Made by a program: the position numbers and the translations under genes | Shown here: positions 1 to 7,499 of the stretch, piece after piece | Position numbering within the stretch: position 1 is the first letter of the stretch | Layout of the letters: the number at the start of each line of letters is the position of its first letter | The notes under the pieces: model-generated | What the model was told of the DNA's origin: nothing | What the model saw: the letters and a program-made list of their open reading frames with translations, nothing else | The model's database searches: none | Assembly (NCBI GenBank): GCA_017480785.1 | Contig: JAFURZ010000007.1 | Coordinates: 62,001 to 126,000, forward strand | DNA length: 64,000 nt | Reading direction: 5' to 3' | Source of the DNA: Bacteroidales bacterium | Lineage (GTDB): Bacteria > Bacteroidota > Bacteroidia > Bacteroidales > P3

Positions 1-23
1 GCATCCGATGGAGCGAGGGGTGT

Positions 24-371
24 GTGGCCGGAGTGAAGATGGCCACGGTGCGCGAGGTTCCGGTGCGCATCCACTACCAGCCGGGGCTGGCTGTGGAGGG
101 TTTCGCCCACTGGGAGAAGGTAGGCTGCAAGATAGTGGACGTGACCAATGCGGACTATGGCTTTGAGCGGTTCTGGGCGCTATACGACTACAAGGTAGGC
201 AACAAGGCGCGAGTGATGAAGAAGTGGAACCTGCTGCCGGAGGGCGACAGGATCCTGGCGCTCGGAGCCATACCGAGATACAAACGCTTTGCCGAGGGCA
301 AGCGCATCGACCGCGTCTATCCGGAGACCTATATAGACCAGCGGCGCTGGGAAAACGAATACACCAACTAA
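24..371 (+). CDS. hypothetical phage protein, possibly cut by the window edge
   Basis: The frame stays open to the left edge, so the GTG at 24 may be internal and the N-terminus may lie outside the window. The C-terminal part reads as a basic helical segment ending in a TYIDQRRWENEY motif. Similar Trp-rich tails occur on small phage DNA-replication or DnaD-like proteins, but that link is only a resemblance. The stop lies 12 bases before the lysozyme start, so it is probably the last early or middle gene before the lysis block. Confidence 0.6.
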   Translation: MAGVKMATVREVPVRIHYQPGLAVEGFAHWEKVGCKIVDVTNADYGFERFWALYDYKVGNKARVMKKWNLLPEGDRILALGAIPRYKRFAEGKRIDRVYPETYIDQRRWENEYTN

Positions 372-383
372 ACACCGGAGGAT

Positions 384-842
384 ATGAACACAAGCAAAGA
401 AGGCATAGAGATGCTGAAACGGTTTGAAGGCATTGGCGGTAAGCCGGTGCTGAAGGCCTACTGGGACTACAAAGGCTACAGTATAGGCTACGGGCACCTC
501 GGAGCGCAGAAGGGGCAGACGATCACCGCCGAGGAGGCGGAGCGGCTGCTGGTGGCCGACGTGAAGGCCGCGGAGCGTGAGGTGAACGGTATGCAGGTGG
601 AGCTGGAGCAGTGCCAGTTTGACGCTTTGGTGAGCCTGGTGTACAACATAGGCAGCGGGCAGTTCAGGAGCAGCACCGTGCGGAGGCTGGTGAGGGAGAG
701 CCGGGAGGCGAGAGAGGCGCTGGAGAAAGCCTGGTTTATGTGGGTGAAGGTGAGAGACCCGAAGAGCCACACATTAAAGACCAGCGTGGCGCTGAGCGCG
801 CGGAGAGCCCAAGAGTGGGATATGTACAAAGGCCAGAAATAA
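384..842 (+). CDS. phage lysozyme (endolysin), glycoside hydrolase family 24
   Basis: A 152-residue muramidase expected to cleave the MurNAc-GlcNAc bond of peptidoglycan at lysis. The catalytic Glu is seen in LKRFEG near residue 15. The T4-type Asp and Thr region appears as YWDYKGYSIGYGH, with Ser in place of the usual Thr. The C-terminal helical half carries the family's FDALVSLVYNIG-type motif. No signal peptide or N-terminal membrane anchor is visible, so export must rely on a holin, and no clear holin is present next to it except perhaps the 37-residue membrane peptide at 1724. An ACCGGAGGA sequence precedes the ATG. Confidence 0.93.
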   Translation: MNTSKEGIEMLKRFEGIGGKPVLKAYWDYKGYSIGYGHLGAQKGQTITAEEAERLLVADVKAAEREVNGMQVELEQCQFDALVSLVYNIGSGQFRSSTVRRLVRESREAREALEKAWFMWVKVRDPKSHTLKTSVALSARRAQEWDMYKGQK

Positions 843-876
843 ACGACGATTAAAAACCCTTTAAACCCCAGACGAA

Positions 877-1086
877 ATGGCAAAAGAAATGAACTTACAG
901 ATGGAGCGCAAGACCTGCGTGCCCCAGGGCAACAGAGGCGGGCTCGAGAGCCGCCAGCAGATGGACATTGTCAGCAGCCGATGCGGGACCACCGCACGCT
1001 ATAGCTGCAAGTTATGGCACGACGACGCCGGCAGCACAACCCCGAAGGAGACGCCGCGCGAGATGTATCCTGGATATATCGGATAG
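877..1086 (+). CDS. hypothetical small phage protein (69 aa)
   Basis: Starts with MAKEMNLQMERK at an ATG 35 bases after the lysozyme stop. The frame ends in TAG 11 bases before the next gene, which gives a tidy, non-overlapping layout. The product is polar, with three Cys and many Arg, and has no recognisable domain. It is preferred to the overlapping frame on the same strand because that frame would need a long overlap with this gene and with the next one. The call rests on spacing and composition only. Confidence 0.5.
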   Translation: MAKEMNLQMERKTCVPQGNRGGLESRQQMDIVSSRCGTTARYSCKLWHDDAGSTTPKETPREMYPGYIG

Positions 1087-1097
1087 AGCCGCAGACG

Positions 1098-1472
1098 ATG
1101 AAAGTGAAGCTGAAACTGAACCGGGACCAGTACAAGGGCGTTGCGACGATAGCTATGAATTGTTGCAATGCCCTCGCTGGTACCACATTCCCAGAGGTGC
1201 AGTACCGGGATGCCCTGTGGAAGCTGCAGACGCGCATAGCCGTGAAGGTACCGACGCTGAAGAAGAAGGGGAACACCTTGACGCTTGGGGAGGTGGAGAG
1301 CCTGGCCCTGTTCGAGGTTATGGGCGACCTGGTGCACGGCTTCCAGTCTTACGAGCTCGGGCTGGGCTACTGGATCCTGGCGGAGATTGACCGGCAGAGA
1401 CAGGAGTATGTGGCCCTGATGAGAGCGAACCTGACAGCGAACCTGACGATAAACCAACAACTGCTGAAGTGA
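1098..1472 (+). CDS. hypothetical phage protein (124 aa)
   Basis: The ATG at 1098 gives MKVKLKLNRDQYKGV and keeps the gene clear of its neighbour. A longer frame back to 1014 exists but overlaps the 877 gene. The product is mostly helical, with a TFPEVQYRDALWKLQTR segment and a Gln/Asn-rich end, and no membrane segment. Its position between lysozyme and terminase matches the small accessory genes of Mu-like phages. The function is not recognised. Confidence 0.65.
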   Translation: MKVKLKLNRDQYKGVATIAMNCCNALAGTTFPEVQYRDALWKLQTRIAVKVPTLKKKGNTLTLGEVESLALFEVMGDLVHGFQSYELGLGYWILAEIDRQRQEYVALMRANLTANLTINQQLLK

Positions 1473-1476
1473 GGAT

Positions 1477-1722
1477 ATGGCATACAACCGCGTGAACATA
1501 CTACGACACTACAAGGCCATTGTAGAAAAGACCGGGGAGCACTACGACCCGGACGTCACCACCTACAAAGGGGTGTGGCGGAAGTATATCTACCCGGTGT
1601 ACCATATCAGCTACCAGCAGTATATGAAAATCATCAACACGCCCAACCTGGAGGGGAAGCTGGAGGCCGAGGAGAAGGAACACGGCAAATGGAAAGACCC
1701 GAGGCAGGGCAAACTGTTTTAG
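1477..1722 (+). CDS. hypothetical small phage protein (81 aa)
   Basis: Tyr-rich and basic (YNRVNILRHYKAIVEKTGEHYDP), starting 5 bases after the previous stop and ending in TAG. Similar short DNA-binding-like proteins are common before terminase genes in Bacteroidota phages, but no domain can be named. The use of TAG as a stop here argues against amber recoding across the phage. Confidence 0.6.
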   Translation: MAYNRVNILRHYKAIVEKTGEHYDPDVTTYKGVWRKYIYPVYHISYQQYMKIINTPNLEGKLEAEEKEHGKWKDPRQGKLF

Positions 1723-1723
1723 A

Positions 1724-1837
1724 ATGGAGAAGAAGATGGACCCAGAAAACGAAGAGAGCCGCTGGTATGACGGCCTGATAGAGATAATCTGCGGTATAGC
1801 GATATTTGCGGCGCTGATCTATGCGCACTGCGGATAG
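1724..1837 (+). CDS. 37-residue single-span membrane peptide
   Basis: The ATG lies one base after the stop of the previous gene. The peptide has an acidic N-terminal half (MEKKMDPENEESRW) and one hydrophobic segment, LIEIICGIAIFAALIYA, near the C-terminus. It is followed at once by a strong terminator. Its place at the end of the lysozyme block makes a holin-like or lysis-accessory role possible, but one span with no positively charged tail is weak evidence. Confidence 0.5.
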   Translation: MEKKMDPENEESRWYDGLIEIICGIAIFAALIYAHCG

Positions 1838-1867
1838 AGAAGGAGGCCTGGATGCCGAAGAAGAGGA

Positions 1868-1891
1868 GGGGCGACCGAAATCGGTCGCCCC
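1868..1891. terminator. bidirectional terminator between convergent phage blocks
   Basis: An 11-bp perfect stem, GGGGCGACCGA with TCGGTCGCCCC, has an AA loop and is followed by TTT. It lies between the rightward lysis block and the end of the leftward head block, so it can stop transcripts from both sides. Confidence 0.85.
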
Positions 1892-1895
1892 TTTG

Positions 1896-2357
1896 TCATT
1901 GTTCCAGGAGAGAGTCGAGGTAGCGGTCCACATTCTCGGTGATGATCTCCACGACCGCGCGGTCCACTGCCGGGTGGTCGCCGATGAACTGGCGCTGTGG
2001 TATCTCGATGTAAGAGCCGACGCGCATTTTGCCGATAGCCTCATAGACGGACTTGTGTGTCTCCTTGTACTTGTGCCAGGCCCAGGCTTTCATACGGGCG
2101 GTGACCTGTATGCGTCCGCCCTCGTTATGGATAGCCGCATAGGGTGCGTCGGAGGATATCTCGACGTGGTCGGAGTGGGCGGTGCCGGTGATGCTCTCGC
2201 GGAGGTCGCCGGAGTCGATGAGGCCGTGTGGCGAGGGTTTCCACTTTTTATCAAAGAAAGCCTTGCGCTCGAAATTGCGCTTGAACTCGTCCTCGAGCTC
2301 GACGGCGATATCGGAGAGGATGTCGCGGATGAGGTTGTTGTGGGTTTGTTTGGGCAT
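1896..2357 (-). CDS. virion morphogenesis protein, Mu gpG-like
   Basis: A 153-residue protein of the phage virion morphogenesis (tail completion) family. Visible features are a helical N-terminus, the family pattern of a short GLIDSGDLRESI segment followed by VEISSDAPYAAIHNEGG, and RQFIGDHPAVDRAV near the C-terminus. It is the last gene of the leftward head block and ends just before the bidirectional terminator. In Mu the homologous gene follows the head morphogenesis gene, as here. The ATG at 2357 is supported by the repeat-type leader immediately upstream. Confidence 0.85.
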   Translation of the reverse strand: MPKQTHNNLIRDILSDIAVELEDEFKRNFERKAFFDKKWKPSPHGLIDSGDLRESITGTAHSDHVEISSDAPYAAIHNEGGRIQVTARMKAWAWHKYKETHKSVYEAIGKMRVGSYIEIPQRQFIGDHPAVDRAVVEIITENVDRYLDSLLEQ

Positions 2358-2392
2358 AATGGGGCTAATGGGTTTGATAGGTTTGATGGGTT
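2358..2392 (-). repeat. 9-base repeat leader before the gpG-like gene
   Basis: Read on the minus strand, the leader is four copies of an imperfect 9-mer of the form AACCYATYA running up to the ATG. Related leaders stand before the portal (5089-5125), terminase (7203-7230) and 86-residue gene (7477-7512) starts. See the finding on 9-base leaders. Confidence 0.7.
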
Positions 2393-2393
2393 A

Positions 2394-2412
2394 GCCGTGG
2401 CGGTGCCACGGC
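2394..2412. repeat. palindrome GCCGTGGC-GGT-GCCACGGC
   Basis: Perfect 8-bp stem with a GGT loop. A second copy at 3849-3867 has A:T instead of T:A at one stem position, a compensated change. Both copies are followed by a CTACGC or TTACGC tail on the plus strand. This suggests a small conserved element that acts as a hairpin. Confidence 0.7.
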
Positions 2413-2459
2413 CTACGCTTGATAGGAGTTGATAGTTTTTGAAAAATTTACAAGTTTTT

Positions 2460-2490
2460 TTTGTCAGTTTAAAAAATAGTTGTATTTTTG
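2460..2490 (+). promoter_or_regulatory. Bacteroidota-type promoter
   Basis: TTTG at 2460-2463 and TATTTTTG at 2483-2490, followed by C, with 19 bp between them. This matches the Bacteroidota consensus. It points rightward, against the flanking leftward genes, straight into the large hairpin at 2499-2555. Confidence 0.65.
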
Positions 2491-2493
2491 CAG

Positions 2494-2560
2494 TCCGAAA
2501 CAGCTGAGAACAACCCACGCAAGCTTTAGCCCGTGGCCGCCTGTTCTCAGCTGTTTATTT
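2494..2560 (+). ncRNA. candidate small RNA with 14-bp hairpin
   Basis: Directly downstream of the promoter is a perfect 14-bp stem (2499-2512 with 2542-2555) enclosing an inner 5-bp stem, CCACG/CGTGG (2515-2519 with 2532-2536), then a T-rich run. No reading frame fits. The stem touches the stop codon of the leftward head gene, so it could instead serve as that gene's 3' end structure. The promoter on the same strand is what favours a small RNA. Confidence 0.4.
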
Positions 2561-3844
2561 ATATGGGATTGCGGTGCTTCTCAGCGTTTTAGTTATTGAG
2601 TAAAGGCGGAAGAAATGACGTCCTGTTTTCTTGACGAGGTTCTCTTCAACAGCCAAATAAAACACCTCGTTTCCTTCTTTACATTCAAAATAATAGTAGT
2701 GTCTGGCCGATGGCTTCTCGAGAGTTTTTGTGTTTGGCTCGTGGGCCACAAGAGGAGCCTGCTTGAGGATATGCTGAAGCTTTGCCGAGAGATCCTTCCA
2801 GAGGAAGTTCTTGTTGATGGCGATATCGTTGGCGATGTGACTTGTTGTCTTGGAGTCGAACAGCACGGCCACCTCTTCCCCGTTGATGATTTTGGAGACA
2901 GGCGGCTTGGACCGGAACACCTTAAGGTTCTCGACAGCCGTTTTGCGCAGAGTTTTGTTGGCTGCAACCTTTTCGACGGCGGTGGTGATGGTCTGCCGGT
3001 CGGCCTGCGGAACCTTGTAGTAGGGGTGGCGAGGAGGGAAGAGTGTTTCCTGGGCGCCGGGGTTGAAGCGGAAGATGGCGGCGCGGTTGTTGCCGTGCTT
3101 GTCGATGGAGGTGGTGGCACGTTCGCCTGCAGCCATAGCCTTGTCGTGGTCGGAGGGAGTGTATTTGGAGCGGCGGACGCGGACGGCCGTGCAGCGGCAG
3201 TTCCAGCCGTTGGGCGGGAAATATTCAGCCCAGAAGGGATCGTCGAACGGCAGGGTGATATCGTGGAGCGGGCGGTGGTCCTCGCGGACGCGCTCGTCGC
3301 CTGCAGTGCGGTACTGGAGATAGTAGCGGTCAGCGTCCTTCGAGAAGCGCTCCCAGAGGGCTGCAGAACGTGAGGAGTGGACCGCGAAGTTGTACTCAGC
3401 GCGGAGATAGTTGACATTGTAGTCCCGGTTGATAGCCTTGACCTCGCGCATAAAGGTGTCGAAGGGTGTCTTGACGCCATCCTTGGAGAGGAGGCGCGAT
3501 ACTGCCGACAGTTCGGCGTGGGTCTTGAAGCCGGAGAAGATGAAGGTGCTGCGCTCGAGCTTAGCGCGCATAGCCGCCGGCATATCAGACTGGCGGACGG
3601 TGTTGCCGATAGCGCCCGAGAGGGCGGCCATAGTCTCGGAGACGAGAGGAGAGATGTCGGGGTCGGAGAGCATAGAGGGGTCGTAGGAGCCGCGGGCGTG
3701 GACAGCTGCCGAGGCGCGGTCGAAAGCCTTGGATATGCGTTCCAGTGCCGAGTCGTCGAGCGAGAGCTGGGCCGCCGTGCCGTCGGGTGCCGACAGTTGA
3801 CGCTGTTCCCATTCAGCGTAAAGGAAATGCAGGGCGTAGTCAAT
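2555..3844 (-). CDS. phage head morphogenesis protein (Mu gpF / SPP1 gp7-like) with C-terminal nuclease-like domain
   Basis: The N-terminal two thirds match the minor head protein family: the pattern NVNYLRAEYNFAVHSSRSAALWERF, then YRTAGDERVREDHRPLHD and GWNCRCTAVRV with its Cys-x-Cys. About 130 further residues follow (EEVAVLFDSKTTSHIAND to the end) that the core family does not need. They resemble the phage barnase/EndoU/colicin/RelE-type nuclease (PBECR) domains often fused there. Residues before the first ATG (3673) still look coding back to IDYALHFLYAEWEQRQ, but no ATG, GTG or TTG exists in that stretch. An ATT at 3844 right after a hairpin is the best candidate start; otherwise the 5' end is damaged. 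Confidence 0.8.
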   Translation of the reverse strand: MDYALHFLYAEWEQRQLSAPDGTAAQLSLDDSALERISKAFDRASAAVHARGSYDPSMLSDPDISPLVSETMAALSGAIGNTVRQSDMPAAMRAKLERSTFIFSGFKTHAELSAVSRLLSKDGVKTPFDTFMREVKAINRDYNVNYLRAEYNFAVHSSRSAALWERFSKDADRYYLQYRTAGDERVREDHRPLHDITLPFDDPFWAEYFPPNGWNCRCTAVRVRRSKYTPSDHDKAMAAGERATTSIDKHGNNRAAIFRFNPGAQETLFPPRHPYYKVPQADRQTITTAVEKVAANKTLRKTAVENLKVFRSKPPVSKIINGEEVAVLFDSKTTSHIANDIAINKNFLWKDLSAKLQHILKQAPLVAHEPNTKTLEKPSARHYYYFECKEGNEVFYLAVEENLVKKTGRHFFRLYSITKTLRSTAIPYK

Positions 3845-3848
3845 GGGT

Positions 3849-3867
3849 GCCGAGGCGGTGCCTCGGC
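3849..3867. repeat. palindrome GCCGAGGC-GGT-GCCTCGGC
   Basis: Second copy of the palindrome at 2394-2412, with a compensated base-pair change. It fills the gap between the portal stop (3868) and the probable start of the head morphogenesis gene. Confidence 0.7.
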
Positions 3868-5088
3868 TTACGCGAAAAAATCGGAAACGTCGGTACTGCG
3901 GTAGCCGAGGAGGTTTTCACGGCGTGGGTTGTCCTTATCGAGCGGCGTGCCATAGAAATTTTCGATATAGGCAGGGTCGAGGTTGTAGCCGGCGTTGAGG
4001 AGTGCCTGGTCGATGGTGATTTTCTCGCGGGGCGATATCACCTCGCGGTCCTGAGCTGCGAAAACATAACCCTCGGGGATATCGAAGCCGTGGATGCGGA
4101 GCACCGGGAAGAGGGTATCGTTCACCCAGTCGGTGAGTTCGGTGAGGTCGGAGGCGTGGACCTCCTTGAGCACCTTTTCGTGGACTTGAGCCTGGGAGAG
4201 CGAGGAGCCGTCCTCCATAGTCATAGTCTGGCCGAGGATGCGTTTGGAAATCTCGCGGTTGGCGGCGTTGACTTTCTCGAGGTAGATGTGGTAGGCGTCG
4301 GAGCGGTTGGACTCCTTAATCTCGATATCGGTCTGCTTGTCGAGGATGGCATAGGCGGCTGTGCCCATCGTCTCGAGCCACTGCTGGATATCATCCTTGT
4401 GTTCCTTGGTGTTGATAGCCGTGCGGGCGATGCGGATGGGGAGGCCGAAGATCTGCTCGAACTCGTCCCAGGAGGCCCAGGAGTGGCGCTTGTAGATGGT
4501 CAGCGGGGCCACAGACTCGATGAGACCCACGGTGTCGGCGCCGAGGGAGGCATAGAGGAAATAGGCGGGGAACTGCCGGTAGTCGATAGACTTGCCGGTG
4601 AGGTCGAGCGGGTTGTTCAGGATAAGGCCGAGTTCCGGCACCACGTTCTCACGGTGCACGTTGAGGATGGTGCGGGAGGGAGAGGCCAGGTTGTCCACAA
4701 AGATGAGCGAGTAACCATAGAAAACAGAGAGGAGCGCCTGGCGGAGGATGTCGCGGAACCACTTGCCCTGGATGAGGAGGGAGCGCTGCTCGTCGGTTTT
4801 GCCGTTGGGGTCGCGGATGATAAACTCCTTGTTGACGATGGGGAGGATGCGCTGCGTGTCGATGGCGCCCGCCAGGTGGTTGTCGAGGAGAGCATCCTTG
4901 TAGAGCTGCTGCTGGTAGTAGGTGATGGGGCGGAAGGGGTCGCGGCGAGCTGTGCGCGCGTTGATCCAGTCGTCGATCTCCTTGCGGAGGAGATTTTCAT
5001 AGAGGTGGAAATAGTCGATTGTGATGTGGTGCTCCTGCTGCTGGTTCTGCTGCGGGAGAAACTCGGGTTTTTTGTTTTTCTTGCTCAT
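3868..5088 (-). CDS. portal protein, Mu gp29-like (DUF935)
   Basis: A 406-residue protein forming the DNA-entry ring of the head. Family features are the early ITIDYFHLYENLLRKEIDDW segment, a central region with FYGYSLIFVDN and SWASWDEFEQIFGLPIRIA, and a C-terminal part with REKITIDQALLNAGYNLDPAYIENFYG. Length agrees with short Bacteroidota versions of the family. It lies between the gp36-like connector and the head morphogenesis gene. The ATG at 5088 is preceded by the 9-base repeat leader. Confidence 0.92.
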   Translation of the reverse strand: MSKKNKKPEFLPQQNQQQEHHITIDYFHLYENLLRKEIDDWINARTARRDPFRPITYYQQQLYKDALLDNHLAGAIDTQRILPIVNKEFIIRDPNGKTDEQRSLLIQGKWFRDILRQALLSVFYGYSLIFVDNLASPSRTILNVHRENVVPELGLILNNPLDLTGKSIDYRQFPAYFLYASLGADTVGLIESVAPLTIYKRHSWASWDEFEQIFGLPIRIARTAINTKEHKDDIQQWLETMGTAAYAILDKQTDIEIKESNRSDAYHIYLEKVNAANREISKRILGQTMTMEDGSSLSQAQVHEKVLKEVHASDLTELTDWVNDTLFPVLRIHGFDIPEGYVFAAQDREVISPREKITIDQALLNAGYNLDPAYIENFYGTPLDKDNPRRENLLGYRSTDVSDFFA

Positions 5089-5128
5089 TGTGATATGGGG
5101 TTAATGGGGTTAATGGGTTTTATGGGTG

Positions 5129-5557
5129 TCAGTAGCGTGACTGGTACTGGGTGTTGGAGCCGAAGCGGACGTCGCCGGAGGAGGCCTCCTGGCCTTCAGG
5201 GGTTATGGCCGGTGGCAGCGTGTCGTCGGCCAGGGAGCCGTCGTTAAGGCTCTCGAGCCATTTGATTGCCGCCTCGTAGCGACGGCCTGCCACCTCGTTT
5301 TCCTCACGGGTGAGGCGGTCGTAGATCTCGAAAATCACTATATCCTTCAGATATTTGAGGACAGTGAGATGGCGTGCGTTGCCGGTGGCGGAGAAGATGG
5401 CGTCGGTGTTGTAGCGGCGAGAGAGGTAGGAGCGCATAACAGCTATCGACTCGTCGATGATCTGCTCCACCACAAAATCGTTGCCGTTGGTGATTTTCTC
5501 GATGGTCGGCATAGCCGCCACCGTTTTGAGCTCTTCCTTGGAGAGAAAACTATTCAT
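5129..5557 (-). CDS. head-tail connector-like protein, Mu gp36-like (DUF1320)
   Basis: A 142-residue protein with FLSKEELKTVAAMPTIEKI at the start and ESIAVMRSYLSRRYNTDAIF, the typical Tyr/Arg helix of gp36-type proteins, followed by LKYLKDIVIFEIYDRLT. In Mu this gene lies further downstream among head-tail joining genes. Here it sits between terminase and portal, so gene order has changed. It probably plugs or completes the neck. Confidence 0.8.
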   Translation of the reverse strand: MNSFLSKEELKTVAAMPTIEKITNGNDFVVEQIIDESIAVMRSYLSRRYNTDAIFSATGNARHLTVLKYLKDIVIFEIYDRLTREENEVAGRRYEAAIKWLESLNDGSLADDTLPPAITPEGQEASSGDVRFGSNTQYQSRY

Positions 5558-5579
5558 AAGACTTGCGGGTTTTAACTGG

Positions 5580-7202
5580 TTAATACTTGCTACGTTTACG
5601 TTTGGCGATCACCGGCTTGAACTGCGGAGAGATGTCGACGATGTGCTGTTTGGCGAGTCCGATAGCCTCGGCGAGCGCGTCGGGCCAGTCGTCGTTGATA
5701 CGCGAGCCCTTCTCGAAGCCGAAGAACTGGAAAGCCGCCTCGTCCCAGTCGGGGTTATTCTTTATAGCCTCGTCGAAATACAGGGTGCCGTTGAAGAGAG
5801 AGGCGCCGATGATAGTGGCTATCTTGACATATTTGTCGGTAGTGTTGTGGGTAGGCACCGGGATATAGGCCGAGTGGTAGCGTGCCGCCGCCTCTGCCAG
5901 CACAGGCTCGTAGATGGCCTGCTGTGCGACGTTGGCGTCGTAGTAGGCGACATAGGAGGCATTGCGACGTACCACGTCGATAGAGCCGGTGAAGTGTTCC
6001 TGCAGGGCGGCCTCGATGTCGCAGCGGCGGCAGAAGAGTCCGATGAGGGTGAGCTTGTTGCCGCGAGCGCCGATGCGAGCCATAGCCTTGGTGTCGCCGG
6101 TGCGTGTATAGGAGAAGTCCCAGAAATCGAGGATGAGGTCGTAAGAGGAGAGCGGGGCGTGTTTAACCCAGCGGATGTGCTCGGGCTTGAAGAGGCGGCC
6201 CACCTTGACAGGGGTGTTGTAGTACTCGTTAGAGAGCGTGGCGAGGTCGTGTGCGTAGTCCTCGACCTTGCGGAGGCAGTATTCCCGGCTGAAGCGGTCC
6301 CAGGAGGGGTGCCAGTCGGGGTTGTCGGGAGCGACCTCGTTATAGTAGCGGTCGGTGAGGTTGATCTGGTAGAGCTTCGAGCGTCCCTTAGTGATGATGT
6401 TATTGTGGCGCGTGTCCACGTTTTTCATATCGAAGCCCTTGCGTTTGAGCAGCTCGCCGATAAAGCCCTTTTCGACAAAATAGTTGTTGTTGATGATGGT
6501 GCGCTCGGAGTTGATGGAGAAAGCCGCCTGGATGTCGCCGGTGACCTTGTTGGCATATTCGATGCAGAGGTCGGTGTTAAGTGCGCGCTTAGGGTCTTCG
6601 ATGTCGTCCACAGACACATACTCGAGTCGGATGCCGTTGGCGCGGAGGCCTCGGGCGGGCTGGTCGATGCCGAGCGACATAAAGGTGCAGCGGTCGGTGG
6701 TCTGAAACAGTCCGTCGGCCCAGTCGCCGACAGACTTTTGAGGTCCGAAGTCGGCGATGATGCGCGGGTTGGCCTCGAGCTGCAGCTGCAGATCCTGGAG
6801 CAGCATAGCGGCGCGTTCCTCGTTGGCGCCCACCACGAGGAAGAACTTGCATTTGCCGGTCTGTTTGAGCGCGAGGGGGTATCCGAGGTTTGCGTGGGTT
6901 GATTTGGCGCCGCCACGGAATAGGGCGTTGAAGATGGTGATGTAGTTGTTCTGGTAGAGGTCGCGGTAGATATCGACGTGGAAAGGCGCCGAGATGTGGT
7001 CGGCGAGCGGCAGTGCCGAGGAGGGCCCGAAGTAGTAGTCGAAAAAGAGGGCGTAGTTTTCCGGCTGCAGGAGCCGGTTGATGCGTGCCTCCTGTTCGGC
7101 CGGCGACTCACGTATCAGGTCGTCGACAGAGGCCGAGCGTATCTGTGCGGAGCGTTCCTCGTAACGCTGCCGGAGGTTGTCGAGTTCTTTTTTGGAGAGC
7201 AT
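5580..7202 (-). CDS. terminase large subunit
   Basis: A 540-residue packaging motor. The ATPase half shows a Walker A variant, FRGGAKST, near residue 90, and a Walker B, LEYVSVDDIED, near residue 210. The nuclease half shows acidic residues in LILDFWDFSYTRTGD, YVAYYDAN and NDDWPDALAEA, fitting an RNase H-like fold that cuts host-linked phage DNA during headful packaging. The N-terminal 70 residues are helical. It stands directly downstream of the small subunit and an 86-residue gene. Confidence 0.94.
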   Translation of the reverse strand: MLSKKELDNLRQRYEERSAQIRSASVDDLIRESPAEQEARINRLLQPENYALFFDYYFGPSSALPLADHISAPFHVDIYRDLYQNNYITIFNALFRGGAKSTHANLGYPLALKQTGKCKFFLVVGANEERAAMLLQDLQLQLEANPRIIADFGPQKSVGDWADGLFQTTDRCTFMSLGIDQPARGLRANGIRLEYVSVDDIEDPKRALNTDLCIEYANKVTGDIQAAFSINSERTIINNNYFVEKGFIGELLKRKGFDMKNVDTRHNNIITKGRSKLYQINLTDRYYNEVAPDNPDWHPSWDRFSREYCLRKVEDYAHDLATLSNEYYNTPVKVGRLFKPEHIRWVKHAPLSSYDLILDFWDFSYTRTGDTKAMARIGARGNKLTLIGLFCRRCDIEAALQEHFTGSIDVVRRNASYVAYYDANVAQQAIYEPVLAEAAARYHSAYIPVPTHNTTDKYVKIATIIGASLFNGTLYFDEAIKNNPDWDEAAFQFFGFEKGSRINDDWPDALAEAIGLAKQHIVDISPQFKPVIAKRKRSKY

Positions 7203-7215
7203 AGGGTTAATGGGT

Positions 7216-7476
7216 TTAGTGGGTTGGTTTATCGGGTTTGACGGTGAAGACAGAGATGTCCTTCAGCTGGACCGCCGTGAAGTTCTTAGGGAAGACGCCC
7301 TTGGAGCGGAGCTCCTTGAAATAATCCTTGGTGAGGAGTGCGGGGCGGCCGTTGATTTTGACGCAGAACACCTGGCAGCCGAGGCGGTTGGCGAGGGACT
7401 GTGCGTTGCGCCGAGCGCGGCGATAATTGAGCACCGTGATATGGTGCCGGATGTCGTTGAGAAAATTTTTAAACAT
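7216..7476 (-). CDS. hypothetical small phage protein (86 aa) between terminase genes
   Basis: Basic, with a helical start (MFKNFLNDIRHHITVLNYRRARRNAQSLAN) and then a short beta-like part, CQVFCVKINGRPALLTKDYFKEL. No membrane span or named motif. Its last codons lie inside the 9-base repeat that leads into the terminase gene. A role in packaging is likely only from position. Confidence 0.65.
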   Translation of the reverse strand: MFKNFLNDIRHHITVLNYRRARRNAQSLANRLGCQVFCVKINGRPALLTKDYFKELRSKGVFPKNFTAVQLKDISVFTVKPDKPTH

Positions 7477-7499
7477 TGGTTAAACTGGGTTTAATGGGT

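Noticed and set aside
3745-7241. Long plus-strand reading frames of 480-500 codons opposite portal and terminase
   Set aside because: Composition is Val/Asp/Gly-rich with no domain, and the minus strand carries conserved phage proteins. They follow from the high-GC codon pattern.
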